Shown here in pieces: positions 28,826 through 36,738 of a stretch of DNA of 47,583 nucleotides (the first letter of the stretch is position 1; every line of letters starts with the position of its first letter). The translations under genes were made by a program, and so were the position numbers. A model generated the notes under the pieces. It saw only the letters and a program-made list of their open reading frames with translations. It did not search any database and was not told where the DNA came from. This DNA is from Cyanobacteria bacterium K_Offshore_surface_m2_239 (GTDB lineage: Bacteria > Cyanobacteriota > Cyanobacteriia > PCC-6307 > Cyanobiaceae), in the NCBI GenBank assembly GCA_016882305.1, contig VGQX01000007.1, positions 1 through 47,583 on the forward strand, written 5' to 3'.

Positions 28826-29767
28826 GTGGCGGTGCCGACCCTTTCCTCCAGGCCTCCTCACCAGCCCTCCCGGGCTCGTCTTGAGGAGGCCTACGAACAG
28901 TGCCGTCAGGAAACAGCGCAATGGGCCAAGACGTTTTATCTCGGCACCCTTCTCATGCCCCCGGAGAAGCGGCGAGCGATCTGGGCCATCTATGTGTGGT
29001 GCCGTCGCACGGATGAACTGATGGATGCCCCTCAGGCTCAGGCCCTGCCAGCCGCCACACTTCTGGAGCGGCTGGATGCCTGGGAGGAACGCACCCGCGA
29101 CTTGTTCGATGGACGCATGAAAGACGACCTGGATCTTGTGATGCTGGACACCATCGAAAGATTTCCGCAACCCTTGCAAGCCTATCTCGACATGATTGAG
29201 GGTCAAAGAATGGATGTGACCAAACATCGCTACACGAGCTTTTCTGAACTTGAGCTCTATTGCTATCGCGTCGCCGGCACCGTCGGCCTCATGAGCCAAG
29301 CCGTGATGGGCCTGGATCCCGCCTACACTTCCGCGCCATGGAGCGAGAAGCCCGACCCAAGTCAGGCCGCCATCGCCCTGGGAATCGCCAACCAACTCAC
29401 GAACATCCTGCGCGATGTTGGTGAAGATCGCGCCCGGGGGCGCATTTATCTACCCCAGGACGAAATGAAGAAGTTTGGATATAGCGAGTCTGACCTTCTC
29501 GCCGGCAAGCTCAATGACAACTGGCGTGCTTTGATGGCCTTTCAACTTGCCCGCGCCCGCGCCTGGTTCGCCCGCTCCGAGGAAGGAGTCCGCTGGCTTT
29601 CCGGTGATGCCCGCTGGCCTGTATGGGCATCGTTGCGGTTATATCGTGGCATCCTTGATGTGATTGAACGTCAAAATTTTGATGTGTTCAATCGACGTGC
29701 CTATGTCCCCACAGCCGAGAAACTCCTCGACCTCCCGCTCTCCTACGTGCTGGCTCAGGTTCACTGA
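28826..29767 (+). CDS. crtB: Phytoene synthase
   Basis: CrtB condenses two geranylgeranyl diphosphates to phytoene. The 313-residue product starts at GTG 28826 (VAVPTLSSRPP), two bases after the crtP stop. Prenyl-transferase motifs are YVWCRRTDELMDAP (first Asp-rich motif, DELMD) and NQLTNILRDVGEDRARGRIYLP (second, DVGED), with YRVAGTVGLMS between them and LRLYRGILDVIE behind. The 3' end overlaps the convergent alpha/beta hydrolase gene by 7 nt, leaving no room for a separate terminator. Confidence 0.97.
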   Translation: MAVPTLSSRPPHQPSRARLEEAYEQCRQETAQWAKTFYLGTLLMPPEKRRAIWAIYVWCRRTDELMDAPQAQALPAATLLERLDAWEERTRDLFDGRMKDDLDLVMLDTIERFPQPLQAYLDMIEGQRMDVTKHRYTSFSELELYCYRVAGTVGLMSQAVMGLDPAYTSAPWSEKPDPSQAAIALGIANQLTNILRDVGEDRARGRIYLPQDEMKKFGYSESDLLAGKLNDNWRALMAFQLARARAWFARSEEGVRWLSGDARWPVWASLRLYRGILDVIERQNFDVFNRRAYVPTAEKLLDLPLSYVLAQVH

Positions 29768-30714
29768 TCCAGCGTCAGCCACCGCAACAGGATGGGGTTG
29801 ACCTGTTCAGGAGCCTCATCGTGGGGACAATGTCCCAGGCCCTCCAAAACCTTCAGCTCGCGAATGCTGGGAAAGTCACGGGCCCAACGCTCCGCCTCCT
29901 CGTGGGATTCCCAGGGATCCGCACCACCCCAGAGCATGCGGACCGGAAGATCCAGTTCCGCAAGGAAATCCGGCGCCAGGACATCGGCGAACAAATTGAC
30001 AAATCCCCGGAAGCTCTCCTGGGCCCCCGGCTCCCGGGAAGGCGCGTGGAGCAAGGCCACCAGCTCCGCATCCACATTGGCTCCCGTGGGGTAAGCAACG
30101 GCCAAAACCTGACGGATGAACGCTGGGCGCGCCAGAAAACGAAAAAGTGTCGCCGTCAACCAGCGTTCTCGCACCATTCGCTTCAACAGCGGACGGCTCA
30201 AACGTTCGAAGAATGGTAACTCTCCGACCCGGCGTTCATCCAGGGTGCGCTGGGCGCAATCGATCAAAATGACCTGGGCCGGTGGTGTGCCGCCGTCGCG
30301 AAGCCGCTGGGCGGCAGCCAGGGCAACAACACCGCCAATGGAATTGCCGACCAGGTGGACAGGCCGCCCCGAAGCAGGGCCCACCACTTGGCTGGCGACG
30401 AAATCGGCCACCAGCTCGGACCAGAGAGCAAAGCCATAGCGGATGGCACCAGGCCGTGACCTCTCCCCCTGAAGCCGAGAGGGTGGCTTGTCGCTGGCGC
30501 CGAAGCCAAGCAAGTCAAGGGCAAAAACCTCAGCCACCTCAGCCAAAACAGAACTGTTGTGGCGCCAATGGCGCAGGTTGGCGCCGAAGCCGTGGAGGAG
30601 AACCACAGCCCGAGGCGCGTCCGCCGCTCCCCATCGCATCCAGCTGACGCGATGGCCCCGCCAGTCCCAGAAGGAAGGGCGGGGCCAGGCGATCGCCTCC
30701 GGCTCAGACGCCAA
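29761..30714 (-). CDS. Alpha/beta hydrolase
   Basis: The 317-residue protein has the hydrolase order: APRAVVLLHGFGANLRHWRHN (oxyanion HG), FALDLLGFGASDKP, the nucleophile elbow VHLVGNSIGGVVALAAAQ (Ser in GNSIGG), an acidic residue near RMLWGGADPWE and the histidine in GLGHCPHDEAPEQV. There is no signal peptide. Substrate cannot be told; similar cyanobacterial genes are annotated as esterase or haloperoxidase-like. Its start overlaps the RRM gene stop by 11 nt. Confidence 0.92.
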   Translation of the reverse strand: MASEPEAIAWPRPSFWDWRGHRVSWMRWGAADAPRAVVLLHGFGANLRHWRHNSSVLAEVAEVFALDLLGFGASDKPPSRLQGERSRPGAIRYGFALWSELVADFVASQVVGPASGRPVHLVGNSIGGVVALAAAQRLRDGGTPPAQVILIDCAQRTLDERRVGELPFFERLSRPLLKRMVRERWLTATLFRFLARPAFIRQVLAVAYPTGANVDAELVALLHAPSREPGAQESFRGFVNLFADVLAPDFLAELDLPVRMLWGGADPWESHEEAERWARDFPSIRELKVLEGLGHCPHDEAPEQVNPILLRWLTLDQ

Positions 30715-31138
30715 CCGTCTGGTTGGCCAGGAGGTTCTTCAGCTTGGCCAGCTCGCCCGCCCAACGAGGGTCGGGGGCGTTGGCTTCCACGGTGTCGGCA
30801 TGCACGACTTTGTCCGCAGCCTTGCGGGAGCCATTGGCCGCAGGGGTGCTTGGCCGACGGTCGTCCCGCCCTTGAGAGGGATGGCGGCTCTCGCGGCGCT
30901 CAGAGATTTCAATGCGCAGAGCCTGGCCGCCGAAGGCCTGTCCGTTCAGCTGAGCGATCAGGGCCTCAGCCAGCTTGGGGTCATCCACGTTGGCGAAGCC
31001 GAAGCCACGGCACACGCCGGTGTCCCGATCGTTCACGGGCTTGAAGCGGATTCCCTCCCCCACGCCGTTGAACAGAGCCTCAAGCTCCTTGACATCAAAA
31101 GCGTTCGGCAGATTGCCGACATAAAGACGAACACTCAT
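30704..31138 (-). CDS. RNA-binding protein with one RRM (Rbp type)
   Basis: The 144-residue protein starts MSVRLYVGNLPNAFDVKELE, where RLYVGNLP is RNP2, and has CRGFGFANVDD as RNP1 at residues 44-54. After the RRM a basic and disordered linker (ERRESRHPSQGRDDRR) leads to a conserved C-terminal DPRWAGELAKLKNLLANQ segment instead of the Gly-rich tail of RbpA. Cyanobacterial Rbp proteins respond to cold and help localise mRNAs at thylakoids; which paralog this is remains open. The 11-nt overlap with the hydrolase suggests co-transcription. Confidence 0.9.
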   Translation of the reverse strand: MSVRLYVGNLPNAFDVKELEALFNGVGEGIRFKPVNDRDTGVCRGFGFANVDDPKLAEALIAQLNGQAFGGQALRIEISERRESRHPSQGRDDRRPSTPAANGSRKAADKVVHADTVEANAPDPRWAGELAKLKNLLANQTVGV

Positions 31139-31223
31139 GGGAGGGGTTGCGGAAGAAAAGTGAAAACCGTGCCAGGCAGTGGACGACGCCGTTACAGGAA
31201 GGCATCGCGCATGGTGTAGTTAA

Positions 31224-32549
31224 TCATGGCAGGGAGTCGGCCGTAGCGGCAATCCAGCGGCGGGCGAGCTGAAGGGTACGGGAATCGGCCGGGTCGTGGC
31301 GGGGAAGACGGCCGAAGGCGCGCTCGCGCATCAAGTGGTCGAGAAGTCGGCCGAGCCGGGGCCCGGGCGGCAACCCCAGGGCCTTCTGAAGCTCCAAACC
31401 ATCCACCGGCGGGCGGGGATGAAACAAGGGGTCCTCGGGATCGCGCCAGCGCCGCAGCGCCGCCGCCGCCTGCGATGGCGTCAGATCCAGCAACAGGGCC
31501 GGCAGATCGCCCTCCAGCTGTCGATGCAGCTCCAGCTGTTCCGCCTCCGGGAGCCCCCCCAGGCCCTGGTCGGCGCGATCCAGGGCCACCAGCCGCTGCC
31601 GCCATCGCCTGAGCTGGCGACAGCGCGAGCGAAGCTTGTTGCTGGCACGCAGAGCCCGCAGCGTCGACTCATCGAGCAGTGCCGCCAGGCGGGCGATCGG
31701 CAGAGCGGACCGGGCCTCCGCCTCCGTCAGGCCCCGCAGCCGGGCGGCTTCGGGGGTCAGGTGGGTCGCTGGCGGGAGGAGGGGGCTCGGGTGGGCGACG
31801 GCGAAAGCGGCAGGCGCGGAGGAAGCGGAGGGAGCGATCCAGCTGTCGAGCAGGCCGCCGCGGACCAGCAGGTCCACGCCTCTGGCGCCGTCATCGGCCT
31901 CCACCAACCGCAGCAGCTCCGCCAACACCCGCTCCCCCGCCACGGAGCCCAGGCGAGCGCGATGGCGCACGGTCCAGTCCCACGTTTCCGGCGTCATGGT
32001 GAACCCAAGCTCGGCGGCCAGCCGCGGCCCTCGCAGCAGGCGGAGGGGATCATCGAGGAGATTGGCCTCCGCGATCGCCCGCAGCCGTCGTTGGCGCAGG
32101 TCCTCCATCCCCCCGAGGGGATCGACCAGAGCCAGGGGCTGCCCGGCCAGCGGCAGGGCCACGGCCAGGGCGTTGATGGTGAAGTCGCGCCGGGCGAGGT
32201 CCTCGACCAGGGTGTCTCCCCGCTGTCGGGCCAGATCAATGGTCCAGCCCTGGAGCACGAGTCGGCCGATGGAACGCTCCGGATCCAGAACCACCGCCGT
32301 TCCGCCCAGCTCCCGAGCCAGCCGTCGCGACATGGCCAGCCCATCCCCGGGAACCACCAGATCCAGATCCGGTCGCTCCCGCAGCCGACCGAGCAGGCCA
32401 TCCCGCACGGCGCCCCCCACCAAGGCGGATCCTGGGGGCAGGAGGGACAGGGGGAGGGGCCAGGCCTCAATAGACAGGGCGTCCACGAGGCGCTGGTGCG
32501 GCGTTGTCCGCCGGGCCAAAATGGCGGGGTCCGTTGGATCAGGCGGCAT
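31224..32549 (-). CDS. CCA-type tRNA nucleotidyltransferase / poly(A) polymerase family protein
   Basis: Class II nucleotidyltransferases add or repair the tRNA CCA end. From ATG 32549 (MPPDPTDPAILARRTTP) the product has 441 residues; ATG 32555 and 32579 are also in frame. The catalytic core shows SALVGGAVRDGLLGR (GGAVRD), RPDLDLVVPGDG (DxD), DLARRDFTINALAV (motif B) and LRLLRGPRLAAELGF. Some cyanobacteria split CC- and A-adding functions, so full CCA activity is not certain. If the 32549 start is used, its ATG shares the CATG with the ycf34 start on the other strand. Confidence 0.88.
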   Translation of the reverse strand: MPPDPTDPAILARRTTPHQRLVDALSIEAWPLPLSLLPPGSALVGGAVRDGLLGRLRERPDLDLVVPGDGLAMSRRLARELGGTAVVLDPERSIGRLVLQGWTIDLARQRGDTLVEDLARRDFTINALAVALPLAGQPLALVDPLGGMEDLRQRRLRAIAEANLLDDPLRLLRGPRLAAELGFTMTPETWDWTVRHRARLGSVAGERVLAELLRLVEADDGARGVDLLVRGGLLDSWIAPSASSAPAAFAVAHPSPLLPPATHLTPEAARLRGLTEAEARSALPIARLAALLDESTLRALRASNKLRSRCRQLRRWRQRLVALDRADQGLGGLPEAEQLELHRQLEGDLPALLLDLTPSQAAAALRRWRDPEDPLFHPRPPVDGLELQKALGLPPGPRLGRLLDHLMRERAFGRLPRHDPADSRTLQLARRWIAATADSLP

Positions 32550-32799
32550 GTGCATCTGCGTCGATTGCCACTGGATCAACCGCTGCCAGGCCTACCACGC
32601 GGTCGAGCGACAACACGGGGTGCCCCATCTCAATCCGCGGCCGACGTTTCAACCCGAGCGTCCGAAGGTGCATGTGCAGATTCGCGAGCTGCCGGATGGG
32701 GCGGTTGGACTGGAATGGGATGTGCGCGCTTGTGACAGCTTCGCCCCCGATCCGGGCCACTGGCGGCGCCTGCGACCGAATGAGGCCCTTCCGGCATGA
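32548..32799 (+). CDS. ycf34: Ycf34 iron-sulfur protein
   Basis: The 83-residue protein begins MCICVDCHWINRCQAYHAVE, with Cys at positions 2, 4, 7 and 13, and ends with VRACDSFAPDPGHWRRLRP. Ycf34 is conserved in cyanobacteria and red-type plastids and was shown in Synechocystis to bind an iron-sulfur cluster and to affect photosynthetic electron transport; that knowledge is transferred. Its start coincides with the start of the opposite-strand tRNA nucleotidyltransferase, and its stop overlaps the tsaB start (ATGA). Confidence 0.92.
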   Translation: MCICVDCHWINRCQAYHAVERQHGVPHLNPRPTFQPERPKVHVQIRELPDGAVGLEWDVRACDSFAPDPGHWRRLRPNEALPA

Positions 32800-33467
32800 C
32801 GATGTCCACGCCACCGGTGGGCGATCACCACGAGGGCGGCTGGCTCCTGGCGCTCCACAGCTCCAGTGAAACTTTCGGGGTGGCCCTGCAACCCCTGGGC
32901 CGTCCCGCCGATCCCCTGCGGTTGGCGGCCTTCCCCTTGGGGCGCGCCTTGGCCAACAGCCTGCTGCCCTGCTTGGAGTCGGTCATGCCAGCGCGGGAAT
33001 GGCCCCGCCTGGCCCGTCTCGCGGTCGCCACGGGGCCAGGCGGCTTCACGGGCACCCGACTGACGGTGGCCTTGGCCCGCACCCTCGCCCAGCAGCTCGC
33101 TCTGCCTCTGGATGGCTTCAGCAGCTTTCATCTGATCGCCCGCCGACGGCTGGCGACCGAGCCCCAGGGCACCGCGCTGATCCTGAGCCAGGACCTGCCG
33201 CGCCATGGCGTGGTCGCCGGGCTTTACAAGGCCGAACCCACCGCGCTGGCCGGCGTGGCGGAGCTTTGCGCTCCCCGCCTCTGGCCCGGCGTGGACGACC
33301 TGACCCGCACCCTGGGCAGCCACGCCTGCCACGCCGCCGAACCTCTCCTGCCAGCGGATGCGGAGCAGCTGCTGGCCTTCAGCCAGGAGGCGGCCCGCAG
33401 CGGTCAGCCCGGGCCGTGGTCCGCCGTGGTGCCGCTGTACCCCACCAGCCCTGTGGCGACGCCGTGA
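32796..33467 (+). CDS. tsaB: tRNA t6A threonylcarbamoyltransferase subunit TsaB
   Basis: TsaB pairs with TsaD and TsaE for t6A modification of ANN-decoding tRNAs. The 223-residue actin-fold protein has LLALHSSSETFGVALQPLG at the N-terminus and RLAVATGPGGFTGTRLTVALARTLAQQL, the TsaB signature, in the middle. The remaining half is shorter and more divergent, as is usual. ATGA overlap with ycf34 upstream and GTGA overlap with the YdcF-like gene downstream show a compact operon. Confidence 0.92.
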   Translation: MTMSTPPVGDHHEGGWLLALHSSSETFGVALQPLGRPADPLRLAAFPLGRALANSLLPCLESVMPAREWPRLARLAVATGPGGFTGTRLTVALARTLAQQLALPLDGFSSFHLIARRRLATEPQGTALILSQDLPRHGVVAGLYKAEPTALAGVAELCAPRLWPGVDDLTRTLGSHACHAAEPLLPADAEQLLAFSQEAARSGQPGPWSAVVPLYPTSPVATP

Positions 33468-34075
33468 GACGAGTCCGGCGGCGCCAGCGACGGCCCTCCC
33501 GGCGGCCCCTGGTGGCCGCCGCGCTGACGGGTCTCGTGCTGGGAGCCCTCTCCCGCAGCTTGTGGTGGCCGGCGCCGCCGCCGGCGCAGCTCATCCTGGT
33601 GCTCGGCGGCGACGCCGACCGCGAACGGGTCGCCGCCCATCTGGCCCGCGCCGATGGTCTCCCCGTCGTGGTCAGCGGCGGCAGCAACCCGGAGTACGCC
33701 ACCTGGCTCTTCCGCGAGCGGGAAGGCCTGCCGGCCGAACAGGTGCATCTTGATTACCGCGCGCGCGACACCCTCACCAACTTCACCTCGCTGGTGGATG
33801 ACCTGCGCCGCTCGCGCATCCGCCACGCGCTCCTGGTCACGAGCAGCGACCACATGGCCCGCGCCTTGCTGGTGGGACGAATCGTGGCGGGCAGTCGGGG
33901 CATCCACCTCACGCCGGTCGCCGTGCCCTGCGGGTCGGCCTGCGTGGAGGAGCGCCCCGCCAAGATCTGGGGGGACGGCCTGCGGGCGGTGGTGTGGGTG
34001 CTCAGTGGCCGGGATCTGAGGGTGTGGGGGAGATCTGAGCTGGTGGGCTGGCTCCGCCGATCCGGGGCGTTTTGA
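33464..34075 (+). CDS. YdcF-like (DUF218) membrane-anchored protein
   Basis: The 203-residue product starts at GTG 33464, overlapping the tsaB stop. After an Arg-rich N-terminus (RRVRRRQRRPSRR) a hydrophobic segment (LVAAALTGLVLGAL) anchors it, then QLILVLGGDADRERVAAHLA, LPVVVSGGSNPEYA, DYRARDTLTNF and HALLVTSSDHMARALLVG form the DUF218 fold. Members are linked to envelope or sugar metabolism in other bacteria, without a defined reaction. Its last 74 nt overlap the 3' end of plsC on the opposite strand. Confidence 0.85.
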   Translation: MRRVRRRQRRPSRRPLVAAALTGLVLGALSRSLWWPAPPPAQLILVLGGDADRERVAAHLARADGLPVVVSGGSNPEYATWLFREREGLPAEQVHLDYRARDTLTNFTSLVDDLRRSRIRHALLVTSSDHMARALLVGRIVAGSRGIHLTPVAVPCGSACVEERPAKIWGDGLRAVVWVLSGRDLRVWGRSELVGWLRRSGAF

Positions 34076-34718
34076 TCAGGCCCTCCCCGAGGAGGCGGTG
34101 GATCTCCGCCTGAAGGGCCAGCGTGGTGGCCTTCACATCAGCGCCGCGAGCGGAGGCTGGAGGAGGAATAGGGGTGCCGATGCGCACATGCACCGGCACC
34201 AGGCGCAAGCGTCCACCACCGGGGCCAAGGGCCCGGTGGCTGTTGATGATCGCGACAGGCAACAGGGGAACGCCCATGCGGGCGGCGAGCCAGGCGGCCC
34301 CGTCATGGGGGTGGTTGACGCGACCATCCTCCTGACGAGTGCCATCAAGAAACACCCCCGTGGCCCAGCCCTCCGCAATTCGCTCACAGGCGGCGCGCAC
34401 GGCCCGCCGATCGCTGGCGCCCCGAGCGACGGGATAGGCCCCGCAGGAGCGGATCACCGCGCCCAGCAAGGGCACGCGGAAGAGCTCCTCTTTCGCCATG
34501 AAAGCCACGGGCCGGCGCAGGGAGCAGGCGAGGATCGGCGGGTCGAGATGGGAGCCGTGGTTGGCCACCACCAGCAGCCCCCCGCGGCGCGGAACGTTGC
34601 CAATTCCGGCGACGCGCCCCCGCAGCAATCCCCGGAACACGGGGATGACCATCAACCAGCACATCAGCCAGTAGGGCAGGGAGGGCTCGGGAGCGTGGTC
34701 GAGCGGGGAGCGCTTCAC
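34002..34718 (-). CDS. plsC: 1-acyl-sn-glycerol-3-phosphate acyltransferase
   Basis: PlsC adds the second acyl chain to lysophosphatidic acid. The 238-residue product from GTG 34718 (GTGA overlap with fabD) has the catalytic VVANHGSHLDPPIL (NHxSxxD), then ELFRVPLLGAVIRSCGAYPVARG, GVFLDGTRQED (the EGTR-type motif, here DGTR) and VPLLPVAIINSHRAL. An N-terminal hydrophobic segment (LPYWLMCWLMVIPVFRGLL) associates it with the membrane. Downstream of rpaB-plsX-fabH-fabD it completes a fatty-acid-to-phosphatidate unit. Confidence 0.93.
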   Translation of the reverse strand: MKRSPLDHAPEPSLPYWLMCWLMVIPVFRGLLRGRVAGIGNVPRRGGLLVVANHGSHLDPPILACSLRRPVAFMAKEELFRVPLLGAVIRSCGAYPVARGASDRRAVRAACERIAEGWATGVFLDGTRQEDGRVNHPHDGAAWLAARMGVPLLPVAIINSHRALGPGGGRLRLVPVHVRIGTPIPPPASARGADVKATTLALQAEIHRLLGEGLIKTPRIGGASPPAQISPTPSDPGH

Positions 34719-35617
34719 AAGCCCACATCCGCGGCGGTGGACACTTGGGCGGTCTCCAGGTCCGGGCAGCCGCGTTTGATCAAACCGCTGAGCACATTGC
34801 CCGGTCCGATCTCCACCGCCGCGCGAATGCCCTCCATCGGCAGACGGGCCATGGTTTCCCGCCAACGCACCCCAGAGGTCATCTGCTGGATCAGCCTGGC
34901 CTTCAACCGGTCGCCAACGCGCTCTGGGGTGGGATCCGTGTTGCTGAGCACCGGCACGGAGGCCTCCGCGAACGGCACCGACTCCAGCTCCTTGGCAAAC
35001 AGCGCTGCGGGCTCCTCCATGAAGGGCGAATGAAAGGCGCCTGAGACCGCCAAGGGGATGGCGCGCTTGCAACGGAGCGCACCGGTCACCGCCTCCACCG
35101 CTTCAGGAGTGCCAGAGAGCACCACCTGCGCCGCGCTGTTGTCATTGGCGATCACCACCCCCTCCGTGGCGGCCACCAGATCCTCCAGCTGCCGGGCGTC
35201 AAAACCGATGACGGCCGTCATGGCGCCGCCGCCAGCGGTGGCCATCAGCTCACCGCGACGCTGCATGAGCGCCAGGCCGGTCTCGGCGTCAAACACGCCA
35301 GCCGCGTAGAGCGCCACCAGTTCGCCAAGGCTGTGGCCCGCCACGAGCGCGGGTTGGCGTCCCTGGGCGTGCAAGGCATCCACGAGGAGACTCTCCACCA
35401 CGAACAGGGCGGGCTGGGTGTTGCGGGTGTCATGGAGATTCATGAGCCCATCGCCCACCGCGTCGGCGGAGCAGATCGCCAGCAGGTCGCGACCCAGACG
35501 TTCAGAAGCCAGGGCGAAGCGCTGGCGAGCCCCAGGGAGCGAAAGCACCCCCTCCGCCATGCCGCCCTTCTGCGATCCCTGCCCCGGAAACACCCAGGCG
35601 ACTGCCATGGCATTCAA
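34715..35617 (-). CDS. fabD: Malonyl-CoA:ACP transacylase
   Basis: FabD loads malonyl groups on ACP. The 300-residue protein carries AWVFPGQGSQKGGMAEG, the nucleophile motif ALVAGHSLGELVALYAAG (GHSLG), the conserved Gln in NTQPALFVVE, and the catalytic His in LAVSGAFHSPFMEPA-like VSGAFHSPFMEEP. A start at Met4 (MAVAWVF) is also possible. It lies 20 nt behind fabH and overlaps plsC by 4 nt. Confidence 0.96.
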   Translation of the reverse strand: MNAMAVAWVFPGQGSQKGGMAEGVLSLPGARQRFALASERLGRDLLAICSADAVGDGLMNLHDTRNTQPALFVVESLLVDALHAQGRQPALVAGHSLGELVALYAAGVFDAETGLALMQRRGELMATAGGGAMTAVIGFDARQLEDLVAATEGVVIANDNSAAQVVLSGTPEAVEAVTGALRCKRAIPLAVSGAFHSPFMEEPAALFAKELESVPFAEASVPVLSNTDPTPERVGDRLKARLIQQMTSGVRWRETMARLPMEGIRAAVEIGPGNVLSGLIKRGCPDLETAQVSTAADVGL

Positions 35618-35637
35618 TGCGTTGATGGGCCAGGAGA

Positions 35638-36738
35638 CTACGTGGAGGGCGGCTCGGCGGTGGCGGAACCCGACGGCGGGGGTCCGCTCCAGCGCAACAC
35701 CGCCGCCCCCCAGCTCAATCCGGCGCCAAATCCACTGGTGGCGAGCAGGTGGCCGGGTTGCACCCGGCCGTCGCGCACAGCTTCATCCAGCATCAACGGG
35801 ATCGTGGCCGCAGAGGTGTTGCCGTAGGACTCCAGGTTGCTGAGCACCCGCTCTGGGGCCACGGAGAAGCGCTCGGCCACGGCGTCAAGAATGCGCTGAT
35901 TGGCCTGATGAAGCAGGAGCCAATCCACCTGTCGCGCCTCCAAGTCCGCGTCCCGCAGCACCTGCGCCAGAACGATCGGCACTTCGCGCACCGCGAACTT
36001 GTAGACCTCCTGACCATTCATCGCGATGGGATGGAACCCCCCTTCCTCCGTGGTGAATCCCCCCTGAACATCCCGGAGACGCTCCCGATGGGCGAGGGTG
36101 AGGCAGGCCTGGCGACTGCCATCGGAGCGGAGGCGGAACGCCAGCAGGTCGTCCCGGTCGGGCGCGCAAGCCTCCAGGACCACAGCGCCCGCCCCATCGC
36201 CGAACAGCACGCAGGTGCGCCGATCGGTCCAATCGACCCAGCGGCTGAGCTGGTCGGCGCCGATCACCAGGGCCCGGCACATGCTCCCGGCGCGGATGTA
36301 CTGAGCGGCGGTGACAAGGGCGAAGAGAAAGCCGCTGCAGGCCGCTGTGAGGTCGAAGGCCACGGCCTGATGTGCCCCCAGGGCGGCCTGCACGCGGGGC
36401 GCGGTGCCGAACAGATCATCGGGGCTGGAGGTGGCCAGGATGATGAGGTCGAGTTGATCGGCGTCCCAGCCGGCATGGTTCAGGGCGGCACGGGCGGCCT
36501 CGGTGGCCATGGTGGTCACGGACTCGCCGGGACCGGCGAGGCGGCGAGCGCCGATTCCCGTGCGGCTGCGGATCCAGTCGTCAGAGGTGTCGACCAGGGC
36601 GCTGAGGTCGTCATTGCTGACACGGGTGCGCGGTAGGGCTCGTCCAGAGCCGACGACGGCCACCCCACGGAGATCGGCGGGGCTGCGGGGGCTGACAGTG
36701 TGCTCCGACACCCGTGGCGCTCGGTTCGGATCAGTCAA
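35638..36738 (-). CDS. fabH: Beta-ketoacyl-ACP synthase III
   Basis: FabH starts fatty acid elongation from acetyl-CoA and malonyl-ACP. The 366-residue protein shows GVAVVGSGRALPRTRVSNDDLSALVDTSDDWIRSRTGI, the active-site Cys in DLTAACSGFLFAL, the His in DWLLLHQANQRILDAVAERF and the Asn in YGNTSAATIPLML, completing the Cys-His-Asn triad. About 25 N-terminal residues extend beyond the fold, so the true start may be later. Its ATG overlaps the plsX stop (ATGA). Confidence 0.96.
   Translation of the reverse strand: MTDPNRAPRVSEHTVSPRSPADLRGVAVVGSGRALPRTRVSNDDLSALVDTSDDWIRSRTGIGARRLAGPGESVTTMATEAARAALNHAGWDADQLDLIILATSSPDDLFGTAPRVQAALGAHQAVAFDLTAACSGFLFALVTAAQYIRAGSMCRALVIGADQLSRWVDWTDRRTCVLFGDGAGAVVLEACAPDRDDLLAFRLRSDGSRQACLTLAHRERLRDVQGGFTTEEGGFHPIAMNGQEVYKFAVREVPIVLAQVLRDADLEARQVDWLLLHQANQRILDAVAERFSVAPERVLSNLESYGNTSAATIPLMLDEAVRDGRVQPGHLLATSGFGAGLSWGAAVLRWSGPPPSGSATAEPPST

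Noticed and set aside
31192-31260. Small peptide MINYTMRDAFL on the minus strand behind the tRNA nucleotidyltransferase
   Set aside because: It is only 11 codons, overlaps the end of the larger gene and lacks a visible ribosome-binding site; I cannot support it.
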